From assembly GCA_964007475.1 (NCBI GenBank), contig OZ023273.1:105584485-105648484 (forward strand): 64,000 nt of DNA. Reading direction: 5' to 3'. The first letter of the stretch is position 1. Each line of letters starts with the position of its first letter. Below are positions 1 through 13,700 of this stretch, in pieces. The DNA is from Hybos culiciformis. Lineage: Eukaryota > Arthropoda > Insecta > Diptera > Hybotidae. The notes beneath the pieces are model-generated. The model saw only the letters and a program-made list of their open reading frames with translations, was not told the origin of the DNA and searched no databases. The translations under genes were made by a program, and so were the position numbers.

Positions 1-954
1 TGTTTTCTTTTGCTAAATAGTTAAATGTCCCAAAAGACAAATTCAATGTTTTGAGACATGTAGACAAAAGAAAATTGTTGATGTGATATGGTTTTTTAAT
101 CAAGATTAATTTTCTTTTAGCTCACTTTTGAGCATTTAATAACATTTTATAATTCTCAAATATTTCTCTCAACATTTTATCTTTTTACTGTTTTATTAAG
201 GAAAACTTGTACAATGTGCAATGGACTATAGTTGATACATGTTAATCCTATGTCCTGAAAATGAGGACTCATCATTCAAAAGTCGATCATTGAACAATAT
301 TACGTTGGCTTAAGTTTATTAATAATAAAAAAAAAGATAGAAATTAACTCTTTATTCCAAAAACAGATTTTTTAAATTTCTGTTACAACATTATGTGCTT
401 TATGTAGCTCAATTCTTAAATAAGAATATGTACATTAAAAATTCAAAAAAATATGTTTGAAAATAATTCAAAATGTAACATAAGAGTCAAACAAAAGTAA
501 ATGAAAAACACATTTTCATTAATTTTTCTTTTTCAATACCTATATTATATACCTACTGTTTTTCATTTATTTTCTTGTGAAACATGATTAATTCCCTTTA
601 TTTTTATTTTTTTTGCCTCTCTATATATTATTTGTGTACATACAAATTAATTACAAGCTTTGATAAAATTTGATAAATTGTTTTTTTTTTTTTTTATTCT
701 TGTTGCGTATGAAAAGAAATTTAAAAGTTACAAAATTTATCGAAGTGTATACCTACAAGCAAAATTTGTGATAATATTTCTGTATAAAGAAAAGAAAATT
801 ATAATATTTCAAAGTTAACTGCAACAAGGCTTCACGAATCATTAATTGAAATTTTTTGCAGTCTATAAAATTTAAAGATTAAACCATTATATATATTGAA
901 ATGATGGCACCAAGCTCAGTGTTATTTTCATATAATCGATGTCTGTTTTTAAAA

Positions 955-1082
955 ACCAAACCCAAACACTTAATTCAAGAGGACAAATTGATACAAATAG
1001 ATACAAATTCCAGTCCCGGGGTGGGAATCGAACTAACGATCAAACATAATGGCAATACCACTACACCATAACGGCCGACAAC
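955..1082 (-). repeat. tRNA-derived SINE, copy 1
   Basis: Read on the minus strand, this copy begins with a tRNA-like head containing a pol III A box (TGGTGTAGTGG) and a B-box-like AGTTCGATTCC, followed by CCCGGGACTGGAATTTGT and a conserved tail ending near CTTGAATTAAGTG. Head and tail recur at 5903-6012, 39000-39081 and 54455-54597, so this is a dispersed family and not a tRNA gene. The cloverleaf is degenerate. Seen directly: the boxes and the shared tail. Inferred: pol III transcription and LINE-driven retroposition. Confidence 0.8.
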
Positions 1083-3723
1083 CTATATATTGAAAATTTC
1101 CAAATCCACGGACATTGTTAAAGCAATGTAATATTTTACTTATAGGTACTGATTGATGTTAACACTTAAATTCAAGAGCTGTTCATTTTTGGTTCGAGTG
1201 ATTTAATACATTTATATAAATTGAATATATTATGTATACATATTTCATTATATATATTCATTTATTTTATTTAATTATTATAATAAATTTATATATATTT
1301 TTTTATTATATTCTAGCCCACTTTAAATACGGCATTACATTTAATTACATGAAAAAAAAATAAAAAATTATAATTTTTATAAAAAGCCATTGCATTCAAT
1401 GCATACTTGAAAATTTGAAGTGTTGTTAAAAGCGTAAAAAAGTTCACTTTATATTCTTAAATTTGTATGCAAAGTTTCAGTTCTTTTTTTCTTTTTTTGC
1501 ATTGTATGTAAAAAAATTGTGCCAAAAAGATTGAAAACTTTTAACAAGAGAAATAAATTTGATGTTCAGGCAGGTATACAATTTTTACGAAAAACTTTTC
1601 TTTATTAAAAAAAAAAAAAAAAAATCAGTAGAAAAAAAATGAAGAAAGCAATTTAGAAAATGGAAAAGACTCTTTTTCAGAAAAAAAAAAGAGATTTTTT
1701 TTCAATTTTGTTCAGAGAAGAAAGAACAAGGCATTTATATATAAAAGTGTTTTTTGGTAAAATTAGAACAAGGACAAAGTCTAGGTTTTGCCTTAAAAAT
1801 AAATACTTTTTTTTTTGTTATTATAAGATTTAAAACGTTTAAATAATTATTTATTACAATCATAAAAAATGCAAATTCCTTTATAAAAAACTGCACGATA
1901 TAAATTTACAAGAATTATTTTACAATTTTATTATAAATAATAAGAAGAATTTAAAAAAAATTAATTCAATTAATGAATTTTTATTTTACTTAAAAGTTAA
2001 AAGTGTCAGTGAAGAAGTTATATTTAAAAATATTTAAAAGAAATCTTCATTTTAAAAGCCCAAAGAATTTCAATTTTCAATCAAATGTTCAGCAACTCTA
2101 TCAATTGATATAAATTTAAAAAAATCAACACCCTTTTTGTAGCAGAGCTCTTTATAATTGTGATGAGAAAATTTTATATAAATGTTCACTCTAACAAAAT
2201 TATTTTCTAATCAATTCGCACCAGGATTTGAACAAAATTTTGATAAACTAGAAATAACTCTAATATACCCGTTTAACACATTCCTTTTTTCACGCCTTTT
2301 TGCTATGTCAAAAGATCAATGAAAAAAGCATCAGGTAACTTTTTATATGTGGAATTACTTTTTGGATTTTTTTGCAATGAAAGAACGCGTGAAAAAAAAA
2401 TATATAAAACAGGTATAAAGCTACAATTTGAACTTATATTTTATTTGAATTTAAGATCTCAAAAAAAACATATATTTGTCATTTTATTCAATCAATAATT
2501 TTTAATTAATATTGTCAATTATTATTAAATTAAATATCTAGTTCTAGAATGAACTTTAATGAAATTGAATATTTTTTTTTTAATTATATCATTACATTGA
2601 ATATTAAAAACAATAACAAGGTTAAATATATCCTCAAAATCCTTTTGAATATCCTGACATTATTGCAGAGGAATTTACAGATTAAAAATAGAATTTTTAT
2701 TTTTATTATTTTTTTTTTTTTAATGGAACTTCATAAGAAGTAAAATTGCGTTTAAAATTGTTGCAAAACAACAAAAACAAAATTTTCTTTTTTTGCAAAC
2801 TACAAAAGTTGCATCAAAATGGTATACGAATATTTTTACGATGTAAATTAACGAAATTTAAAAAAAAAAAAAAGAAAATGAAAATGGAAAAACTGGAAAA
2901 AAAAAACAATTTTTATGTTCGAAAAGTAGTTAAATAAAAGTATACACTTATTTAATCCAGGACATTCCCACAAAATAAAATGGAAAATAAAAATGTTATT
3001 TTAATGTGTTTTAAATCAGGGTTATAAATATTTTAAATATGTGGTTATTTAAAAGGAATTAAAATTTTATAATAAAAACATTAAATTCAATAAAATTTAT
3101 TGAAATAAAATAAAATATAAAAATATATACGAGAGTAATACGAGATTTAAATGGAACATTACACATTCAGTAATTAGTTACAATTTATTACAACAATTAA
3201 TTTTTGTGGATTTAAGCCAAAAAAAAAAAAAAAACCATTTAAACATATCCATAACCATATACATATATTATACCTATATAATGTTAAGAAAATAGAAAAG
3301 ATTTTCCGTGTTAAATGGAAAAATTCATTTTAATTTATTTATTTATTTTTTTTATTTCTGGGAATTTATTTCAATTTTTAAAACAAAAATATGTAAAATA
3401 TTATATATAAAAGTGTTGTACCTATATTTATTAATTTTTTTTCTTATAACATTTTTAGAAAATAATAATATTGCTTGCTTTGCCCAGTTCTATCTTTCTT
3501 TCTTTTTAATAAAAATGAATTTAATGGAATTTTTTACTTTTATTTGTGAATTTGAATTAAATACAAAATTGTGTTATTTATATTGAATTATGTATTGTTT
3601 TATTAATTGGATGATATAGTCTAGATCTAGATATTACGAAAAAAATAAAACTAAATAAATAAGTAAAAATAAAAAACAAATAGTATATATATTACATAAA
3701 TTTTAAATTTATATAATATTATA
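1083..3723. other. AT-rich non-coding stretch
   Basis: I see no gene, repeat family or RNA gene here. The stretch is dominated by A and T homopolymers (for example near 1610 and 2860). The short open frames at 2549-2743, 2746-2937 and 3308-3586 encode mainly Lys, Asn, Phe and Ile runs, as expected of AT-rich chance frames. Confidence 0.7.
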
Positions 3724-3963
3724 CAGAGCTGACAAAATATAAGTATTTTTGTACTGAATACAATATGCACTTCCAGTATACTGGTACTGCAAAAATATTG
3801 AAGTATTTTCTCACAATGTACTGGTATTCCAGAAAATTTAAGTACCAGTGTATTGGTACTGCAAAAATACTGCAATATTTGTCTACAATGTACTGGTATT
3901 GTAAAAAAAATACAGCACCAGTATACCGATACTGCAAAAATGATCAGAAAAATACTTAAATTT
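3724..3963. mobile_element. hAT-type MITE, CAGAGCTGAC family, copy A (right end truncated)
   Basis: The copy starts CAGAGCTGAC and shares ...AAGTATTTTTGTACTGAATAC with the intact copy at 10453-10721. The interior is built of palindromic pieces around CCAGTATACTGGTACTGC, repeated with variants such as ACCAGTGTATTGGTACTGC and CCAGTATACCGATACTGC. The right inverted terminus stops after ATACTTAAATTT, so the last 11 or so bases (AGTCAGCTCTG) are lost. Open frames on both strands here (for example 3719-3937) are by-products of the palindromes. Confidence 0.75.
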
Positions 3964-5902
3964 CTACTATTTTTGGAAAAAATAAAACACATTATTTTTT
4001 AATTCATTTTTCTTTGAACTTTTCAAACCCAATTTTTTTTTTATAATATTTTTGCAAAATTTTAGATAAAAAAAAGAGATTTGAAATAACTTTTTTGAAT
4101 ATTTTCAGATCCCATTAGAATTTTGTCTTTCTGTCAAAATAAGTACAAAACTTTCATAATCATAAATGAACAACAAAACACATATTTTAATCAAATTTTT
4201 TAAAATCTTTCTCTAGTTTAAGATTCTTTCTTAATTATATGTATAATACGTATTTGAACCGCTGCTGTTTTTATTATTCTTAAACTTTTAATTTTTTCTA
4301 AATTTGGTTTTTGGTCCACATCAATACTTGCCTATACATAATATTATTCCATATTCATTGTTATTCTTAAAATACAGGATTTTCCTCTTTATAAAGCTTA
4401 TATGATTAAAAAAAAAAAAAACGAAAACAAAAAAGAATTAAAGATTATTTTTATGCTCATTATGCAAAAAAAAAAAAATTGCAATTTCAGTTCAACATAA
4501 ATGCCAATGAATGTAGCTATATATTATATATAGTAAATATAAATTACATAAAAGACATTTTAAAACAACAAGTTAAATTTCAATTTTTATATGATTGATC
4601 TGAATTTATAGTTAAAATTATAATTGGCGGGAAACAACAAATTTATGTTTAAAATATTGTTATTTAAGTTCTAAAAAAAATAACATATTTTCTGCAAAGT
4701 TATCAAATTTTAAAAAAATTATGGTTTTTTATTATCACTTACTTTCACTTACTTTCAATTACATTTTACTTAAGTCGTACACAAAAAAAAACCAATAAAT
4801 TCCAATTTCGAATAATTTGCGAGACATATTTTCACGAACCCTATATAATACACATTCTATATTTGCACGATAGAATTAAATTAGTTCTAAATTAAATAAA
4901 ATTGGAAAATTTTTTTTTTTAACATATTTTTCCTATTTGTTATGCATATAGGATTGGTTGCAATTTAAAAATATAACTAAAAAAAAAATAACAAAAAAAA
5001 GAAGAAAAACATTCCAAAAAGTTTATATTGAAATTTTTTTTGTCCCATATGCAATTTTAGTATTGAAATTTTCCGTTCAATTGAACTTAATTTTTATGAT
5101 ATTCTGTGACAAAAAAAAAGCTTAACATTACAACATTGTCACATACATTTTTAAACATTATGTATATTTTTTTTTTTTTTCAGATTTTCCAAATTTCAGC
5201 AATTCTATCAATTTTTTAATATGATAGAACAAAAAAATAAAATAAAAACAGTGGAGCATTAGGTTTGAGTTAGTTGAAATTATTTTAATGGGTTTCAGCA
5301 ATTTTATTTTGATTATTTTGTGTAACATGGAAATTTAATAATAGGTACATGCTTTTAATAAAATCTTTAAATTTTTATTAAATTAATTTCTTTTTTAATT
5401 GAAGTTACTGAAAAAATTGTGCATTAATGTTTTTGTTGATTTTGAAAAGAAAATTTAAACATATATAGATCAACATGTATGTTGAAAACTGTACCAAAAA
5501 CTTCTCCTTATGTTGAGATTGGGAAAATAAAATTTGTCTTTAAATCTAATATTATAGAAAATAGAAGATGATAAAATAAGTTTCTAGAATTATTTAAAAA
5601 AGAGGTTTAAAATTATTTTCGAAAAACATGGGATTAAAAGTTAAAATTTTGAAGATATGAGATATTTCGGGTGTACCAATGTGTATTACTTCAATTTTAT
5701 ATGAAATTCTTGTGACTCACTTCTTGTTTTAGCCGGGGCTGTCACAATATTATTAACTTACCGAAATCTTAACACATCTTTCTTTGACCCCGTAGATTTT
5801 ACTTAAGAACATTAAGAGCTTTTTTTACGGATTAATAAAGTTCTTAATTTTTAAAAATGATCTCGATACTAAGAATTCAAAGGTGTTGTTTTTACAAAAA
5901 AA
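3964..5902. other. AT-rich non-coding stretch
   Basis: No gene or repeat family is recognised. A short tandem of ACTTACTTTC occurs near 4738-4760. Around 5690-5800 the base composition is locally less AT-rich, with a polypyrimidine-AG sequence at 5717-5732, but no open exon follows it. Confidence 0.6.
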
Positions 5903-6012
5903 GGACGTCATTACTTAGTGATATTGTCATTATGTTATGGGTTCAAATCCAATCTCGCACTGGAATTTGTATGATATGTTTCAATTGTCCATTTGATTTA
6001 AGTATTTGAATT
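5903..6012 (+). repeat. tRNA-derived SINE, copy 2
   Basis: A plus-strand, more diverged copy of the family seen at 955-1082. It contains GGGTTCAAATCCAATCTCGC (B box GGTTCAAATCC), then CACTGGAATTTGT, then a tail ending near CCATTTGATTTAAGT that matches the tails of copies 1 and 4. The A-box region is decayed (TACTTAGTGATATTG in place of TGGTGTAGTGGTATTG). Confidence 0.75.
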
Positions 6013-6684
6013 TCTCTCAAAATAAAGAAATAAAACTAAAGTTAAATATAATTTTAGCAATTTTTAGTTCTTAAGAGAAAAATTAATGTCATGATTCCGC
6101 GGTAATTATACTAAAATCCACCTCTGCTACCACATTTTCATGCTAAAAAACTAAAATGCAATAAAATAAATTGAAAAGATATTATAGATTCAATATTATT
6201 ATTATTATTTTTCGAATTTTCATATTACACAATTTAAAAAAAAAAAAAAATTAAAAAAGACATCATCTTATGGAATAAAATAACGAGATTGGAAATAACA
6301 ACAGGTGCATTTGGGAAAACTCTTGAATAATAAGAAAACAAAAAAAAAATCCTAAATTGACTTTTCTTTGTTCGCAGGAAATACTTAGAACTTTGTACTT
6401 TGAAAGGAATTGACAGTTTTTAAATTGCAAAATAATTATTTTTTTTATACATTTTTTTTAAAATTATTTATGTTGGCACATAATGTAGTAGAGATATTCA
6501 AATAATAGTGAAAAAGAAATGCTTCATTATTTGAATAAGACTAGAATTTTATAAACCCATGAGGCAAGAGCAATATTTGAAATAAAATATTCCGAAAAAA
6601 TATTAAAAATGTTCATGAAGACAATTAAAATAAAAATAATTTTTAAAATATTTAATTGTGAAATTTTTAAAAACATATACTTAC

Positions 6685-6726
6685 TTGGGCCTTTACGTCA
6701 TCATTAGCAGAGTTGTTGCCATCAAT
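6685..6726 (-). CDS. Candidate 42-nt coding microexon of a large split gene
   Basis: On the minus strand a pyrimidine-rich tract ending ATTTCTATTTGCAG precedes a 42-nt segment that is followed at once by GTAAGTATATG, a near-consensus donor. The segment is an exact multiple of three and only one frame is open; the other two contain stops. It reads IDGNNSANDDVKAQ. Base composition is clearly less AT-rich than the flanks. No start or stop codon is inside, so it would be an internal, phase-0 exon. The ending DDVKAQ resembles the acidic ...DVKA segment that precedes the association domain in CaMKII proteins, where short alternatively used linker exons are known. That resemblance rests on a few residues recalled from memory, so no symbol is given. 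Any other neuronal-type microexon is possible. The flanking exons are not recognised in this window. Confidence 0.65.
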
Positions 6727-9700
6727 CTGCAAATAGAAATGAATAAATAAAATTAAAAATTTTTTTTTCAATTAATTTTGTTAAAGCAGAAAATGAGGAC
6801 AGACTGCGATAGATTAAAATAAATATCATTGTCTAAAAACTTTTGTTCAAAAAATAAACCCTTTGAATTTCGTGACTCACGGTTGGACTTTTTTTTTCAA
6901 ATTGAAATATTCTGTAAAAACCATCAGCTGATTAATTACAAAAAAAAAAAACAAACCACACACAACAAAAAGACTTAATTTGTCATTGGGACATAAATTT
7001 CATGTTTGAATTTTTTTTTTGGTTAAATTTCAAATTATTCTTATGAAAATTAATTGTCTACTAGAAGTTTTTATTTCTAAAGTTACATGTTTTTAACAAC
7101 ACAGTACATACATATGTGTTTCCAAAATTTTTCTTCCTTTTTTTTTTTTTGTCCATTAGACAGACTATTATTTTAAAACATTCATTTTTTATTTTTTGTT
7201 ATTTTTTTTTTCAGTATAGTTAAAAGGAAAAAGGAAAAAAAAAATTACAAAAATTTGAAATCCTTGTTGACAATCTAAGTAAGTATATGAAAGTGGACAA
7301 ATCATTATTTTGAGTTTTCGTTAACAAACAACAACTGGGATTTATTTTTAACATTTTTTTTTTTGCTTTTGTTCATTTAAAATAAAAATAAATTTTTTCC
7401 AATTAATTTCTAAATATTTTTTCTATAAGTTTTTCTTGATTTTGATATATATATATATGACAAGAATTTTAGGAGAATGTTATTGGCTGGAAATTTTTTA
7501 TCAACATTGATTTTAAACTATTATTTTTCAATTTGATTTTTTTAATTTTTGGTATTTTTAGTGAAGGACATTAAAAATAATTTAAGACTTCAAATATAAG
7601 ACTTCAAAAACTGTGAAAATAAAGTGAGTATCAATTAAATTTCTTTAAGTTTGATTACAATTGATAAATTGAGCATTTTCTTTTTTTTTTCCTAATTTTT
7701 CATTTATTCTTATAACAAAGTTATTGAACTGTGACAGACAAAAACTTTGCTTTCAAATTTTCGCGACAATAATTAGTAGTTTATAGTGTATAGGAATTTT
7801 CTGACAGCAGTCAAATAAGCCACAGAAAAATAACAAAAAATTTATTAAAAATTAGGCTGAGGCTGAGCATTTTAAATATATATGCTCATATCATTTTTTA
7901 ATTAATGATCTAGTCTGATTTATCTAGGAGTGATATCATTATTATTCGAATTAGAGTGTTAAGCATAGCATATTGTTCACAATATAAAGCTAATATCATT
8001 TTTTCATTGTATATACGTTTACTAACAAATTAATTTTATTTTTTGTTTTCCCTAGCTATTTCTCTTTTTCAAAAAAAAAAAGAAAAAAAAAGATAAATGA
8101 TTTTCATTTATTTTTCATCAAAAAAAAAACTTAATAATACTTTTACACAATTCTTTTCAAAAATGTTTCAGAAATTAAAGAAAATTTTTTTAGAGATAAC
8201 ATGTGTCTTTATAAAATTTAACAAATGTTCAACTGGTATGTCTATATATATTGTACATTTTCTTTTTTTTTGTTGTTGTTTTCATGTCCTTTTTTAATTT
8301 ATAAAAGAAGTAAATGGTTTTTGTTTTATTTATATACATATAATATATAGAGAATTTTTTATTGTTATTGTCACTGTATTTATTATTTTATTTTAGTTAA
8401 TTTTTGATAGCGTTTTGTGTTATAAAAAAAATGCATGTCCTTAAAATAAAAAATAAAAAAAATTGTATTCTAAATAAATGCAAAATGTCATTTGATTTTA
8501 TTCAAAAACTAAACAATTTTGTTTTTCGTATACGTTTGTGTTCACAAAGTAATATATTGTATCGTTTAATCTAAGCCTTTTTTATTTTGTTTAAAAGTTT
8601 TGTCAAAAAAAGCTTTTAACTAAATATTTTTTAATTTAAATTGTTATAATATATACCTACCCAAAAAACGGTAAGCAAATGTCTAAAATGAAATATAAAA
8701 GTATTAAGTATAGAGTTAAATATTTTTTGTTAATTACTGTGACTGTATCTGCAGATAATAAAAATGGTTTAATGTCGTTTTTTAATTAACATTTTTTTTA
8801 GAATTTAAAACCCTTTCATTTATTTATCTATATATATTTAAGAGCCATAATAAAAATTTCGTACCAAAATTGCATATCAAAAATTGCTACGTAAACTAGG
8901 CTTTTGCTACTTTTAGCCTGATTTAAAAATAAATATATAGGAATCAGGACTCTAATGGACAGAAAGATAAACTTTATTATTGAAAAAGATTTTTATAAAT
9001 AATTCAAAAGTTGTTCCGTGCTTACTTAAACGTTTAAGAGTCATAAAAGTGATTCTTCTAAAATTTTCTACTCTACTGATAATAACGCAAGCAAATGTTG
9101 CTTTTTTTTTTGTTGAATTTTATGAAAATTTGGAACGCAAAAAAATTTGAAATTGTAAGATTTCATATTTAAATTTTAAGTTACAAATTACAAGTGAAAA
9201 ACCAAAAACTAAACTTTCAAGAAACAAAAATCTAGGATCTTAGATTTGATTTTAATATTGGCAAAGTGATAATACGCATATAAAGTAATAAATCAAATTT
9301 TTTATTTTTTTTTTTTTTTAATTCCTAAATCAACGATTGATTTATATTTTCTTTAATTCCACTGTATATTATATTGTTGAATGTAGAATGTTTACGCATA
9401 ACAATTCAACAAGTATAAGGTTTTTTTTTTTTTTTATTAATAAAAATGTTTTTAATTTATTTTCTTTTTATTTTAGGAGGGGTATATTATATTATTTTAT
9501 TTTATTTTGTTTGAAGAATTCTTTAGGGAATTTATATTTTCTAGAATGTCGCAATAAAAATTATTTCTTAAGTATTTTAAATTTTATACAATTTTTGTTT
9601 TTTTTTTTTTTTTACGAAATCCCTATGAAATCAAATTTAATTTGCTATATATTTTATACATTAGGAAAACTTTTTCTTAAAATAAATTATTTGAAAGGGT

Positions 9701-10452
9701 GTTACTTTTCTTAATACGTACATAATATCCTTCAAAAAATGGAAAATTGAACAAATATAATCAGTATACATACTTTGAAAATATTTCTTTCGTAACAATC
9801 GGCTGAAAACAGGATAATAAAAGTAAATTCTCTCAAAATGAATATATTATTTTATTTTCGTGAAAAATCCAAAAACTTTTTTGAATTAATTTTTGATTGA
9901 AAATAAAATTATTATTATTATAATTATGAAAATATGAATCGCGAGCGATAAAAGTATTTTCATGTGTAATGAAGTCCAATGAAACATTATATATAAAATA
10001 CTTATGTGATTCAATTCCCAAATTGTAAAGAATCCTAGAAGAAATATTTTTTTGCTATGTAAATATTTCAAATCGAACTAGTGGATTACTATACAGTAAG
10101 ATGAGCTATTTTGTAATATTAAGATAGTGTTACTTTTTAAAATATATGCTCGTATGAACTATATAAAAAATTTGGGCTATAGTAGAATTGATGACTGTTT
10201 GAATATTCAGTTGTATAAAATTCAATTGACTCATTTATATCACACTAGTACTTAATTAAATTCGAGAAGTAAGAAAATCGTTTAATCTAAATTTTGCAAT
10301 TCACAATATCACAAAAAAATTTTGACTGAATGCAGCAAAACTTTTTCCAGTCATTCTATCGAGCTATAATGCATTGTCACAAACTATGAGTAGATGTGCA
10401 AAATTTCATCTCGTTTGGATGATTGGAGGCAATTAACGCGACCAAATGAATT
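6727..10452. other. AT-rich stretch, probably intron
   Basis: If the minus-strand exon at 6685-6726 is real, this is the start of its upstream intron. I see homopolymer tracts and a short TA microsatellite near 7448-7460, but no repeat family or gene. Open frames at 8097-8297, 9337-9714 and 9833-10071 have AT-driven composition and no recognisable motif. Confidence 0.6.
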
Positions 10453-10721
10453 CAGAGCTGACTAAATTTAAGTATTTTCCAATATTAGTACCAGTGTACT
10501 GGTACTACAAAAATACTGCATTATTTTCTCACAATATACTGGTACTTCAAAAAAATTTAAGTACAAGTGTACTATATATATATATATACTGCATACTGGT
10601 ATTGATATTTTTTTGCAGTACCAGTACATTGTAGAAAAATATTGCAGTATTTTTGCAGTATCAGTATACTGGTACTGCATATTGTATTCAGTACAAAAAT
10701 ACTTAAATTTAGTCAGCTCTG
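10453..10721. mobile_element. hAT-type MITE, CAGAGCTGAC family, copy B (complete)
   Basis: A complete 269-bp copy. The left end is CAGAGCTGACTAAATTTAAG and the right end is its inverse (CTTAAATTTAGTCAGCTCTG). The first five bases CAGAG fit the hAT terminal pattern YARNG. The flanks are AATGAATT (10445-10452) and AATAAATT (10722-10729), an 8-bp target duplication with one mismatch, as expected for hAT. The interior has no protein and is made of CAGTACCAGTATACTGGTACTG-like palindromes plus a short TA microsatellite (10574-10588). Confidence 0.88.
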
Positions 10722-13700
10722 AATAAATTTAAGAATTTAGCTAAGGCTATGTTATTTAAATTTACAATATTTATAAAATATAAAACAAAAATTCTTTATA
10801 ATTTGATCTCCTCCACCATAACGAGTTTTGATAAAATTCATTTGCTATTTATTTCTGCACTAGTTATTAGGTTTGTGTGTATACATTTAATAATATTAAA
10901 GTTCCAATAAAAATAAAAATAAATCTAAAATAAGTATAACTTTATGATATTATATACAAATACTTATTATTACAATTATTACAATATATAATAATTGTAA
11001 TAACAATAATAATAATTTTATAATTTAAAATGTAAAATACTTATTGGACAAATAATTCATTTCCCTTTCTATAGGAATATTTTGTTCTTAAAAATATATT
11101 TCTCTGGTAGGACATCCGCATACATTTATATAAAATAATTTATTTATTTTTTTCTTTTTATTTTTTAGTCATAACATATAATCTTTATTTTTATTTGATC
11201 ATTTCAATTTTAAAAACACCTTATTTCTTATTATAAAAATGTGTTCTGTTACAAATGATCCCAGAAGATATGACAAACAAGCATTCTGTAAATTTTTGTT
11301 CATTGTCCTGTTTAACAAATCATAACAAAAATTTATCATCCTGAAAAAAAATATATATTTTTTTTTTTACTCTTTGGACTTTGATTTATTTTGACCCTTT
11401 TTCCATTTTATTTTTTATTTTTTTTTATTTTTCTTATTTTCTTATACATAAGAAAGGATATCAATTTATGTCACTGCTTGAATGTTGATAAAGAGTATAC
11501 ATACTTGTCTTTTATGTCATGTTTGAAATAGGAACTTGATTATTAAAGTTTTGAGAGAAAAAAAAAATAAAAAAAATAATGATAGTAGTAAAAAATTAAA
11601 AGAAAATTTTCAAATTTAAAATTTAGTTAGTTCAGATAAGTTTTTCCAAAGTGAAATTTCTAATATAATGTTATTTATTTTTCAACTTAATTGATGTCAT
11701 AAATTAAGAAGAATGATATGATATGTTTAAAATCCTAATTTGCATCTTGTAAAACATATTTTAATAAACAGGACGTCTCACTATGTATATAATAAAGTAA
11801 TAGAATTTAAGATTAGTTTTAAAGAGCATTTCTACACAAACCATGAAAATTTTTGGAGTCTTTAAAACAAAAATTTCCTAAATAAAAATAAAATACGTAC
11901 AACCGTATGTACAAGTATATTTATTAAAATTAAAAAAAATCTATGTAATTTTGATATTTTCTTTGATGTTTTCCAACAGTAGTTCACCCACTTTGTTGTT
12001 GTTATAATATTTAATTTATTTTGATAACCATCTTAATTATATACTTAAACGTTTTAATTTATTTAAAATCATCCTTTTTCAAAATTCTTGACACTTCAAG
12101 ATAAGTGGTGGTTTAATATTATATGGAGGTAAAAATCCAATTATATTTTTAAATTCACTTGAATTAGTTATATAATGAAAAATAAACATAAATTTCGGAT
12201 GGTATAATGTTTTACCATATTTTAGTATTTTGTTTTTTTATACATACATAGTGTATATAGACTGCGGATGATTTCGGAGGTAATTGGAATCCATTAAAAA
12301 TTAATTTCTATGGTTTGAAACAGAAAATACAAAATTGTATTATAATAAGATAATTACGTATGTATAGGTAAGAAGGTACATATTTTTTATCAAATTTTCA
12401 TCCTTAAGATTTTTTTAATTTATTTTTGACAGTTCTCTATTTACTTTCAATGCAGAAATTGTTACAAAGAATCTATCCCATTTTATTAAATTTTTAAATG
12501 TAAACAAACTGATTTAAAATCTATATTAAGCTTAAATTAGGAAAATATACAGAATTAAGTAAATTGAAGTTGAGATACCCAAATTTTGAACCGAACATTT
12601 TGGTTTGAAATTTTTTAATTAAATCATTTAAAATTTTTATTTTGTACTATTTCCCAAATTTATAAGACCTTATTTCGCCACACTCTACATAAATATAAAT
12701 TTTTTTTTAATTATTAAAGTTTTTTAATAAATAAATACGAAAAAATTTATCAAAAATAAAATTTTTGTTACAAAACCCAACAAAAAAAATATTACTACCA
12801 ATTAATACAAAAAAAATATTTTATTTTATGCTTAAAAAAATCTTAAAAAATCTATGTAATATGTATTATGTACCGGCTGTACATTATATAATATATATAT
12901 ATATGAGTATTTATATATATTTGAACTTTTGTGCGTACAATTTTTTGGTTGGCTTGGTTTACATAAACACAAAGTGACCCAATCTTTAAAAATGAACCCA
13001 ATCAAGTGTTATGTATTCGAAAAAAAAAAAAAACTTTTTATATTTTTTCATAAAGGGTTAATGATATTTTTTATGAATTGAAAATTGATGAGTTCTTGTT
13101 TGCTTTAAAAAAAAAAAAAAATATTGATTGAGATATAAAAAAAAAATATTATTTTTACTTTTTGACCTTTTTCACATAAAAAAAAAAAGTTTAGATAAGG
13201 GACTTCTGTAATTTATAAATAAATATATAGTAGAATCAAATTTTAATTGGATGCTTTATAAAAGACCAAAATTGGAAAGAAAAAAGAAAATAACTGGAAT
13301 AAAATATCAACAATTTTTATGTTTAACTTTTCTTGGGAAATTGTTGAAAAGTTTAAAAAAAAATTTTATATAAATTTGAAAAAATTATTATTTATAAATT
13401 TATGTTAAAAGAATTTCTATAGTTTTTCAAGCAATATAACCATTACAAAAAAGAAAAGTTAAATTTGGTTTAATAATTCTAATTTATTTTAATTATACAT
13501 TTTATAAGTGACTGAATTTTCTTTCCTAAGTTTAGTCTGGCAGCTGTATTATATTTATCAAATTTAAAGTAGCTGTTCTTGTTAAAAGATTTTTTAACAT
13601 TTCATTCCCAAAACACAATTCAGCATATTCATAATATAATGCTAACGTTAGCAGCTTATTGTTTTGAATTATATTTAAGTTCAAAAAATCCCTATATTAA

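Noticed and set aside
5700..5760. GTGAGTCAC donor-like and TTCTTGTTTTAG acceptor-like signals on opposite strands
   Set aside because: No open exon with a partner site on either strand; probably chance or old repeat.
9337..9714. 125-codon plus-strand frame
   Set aside because: Composition is Phe/Ile/Tyr/Asn driven by T-tracts; no motif or splice support.
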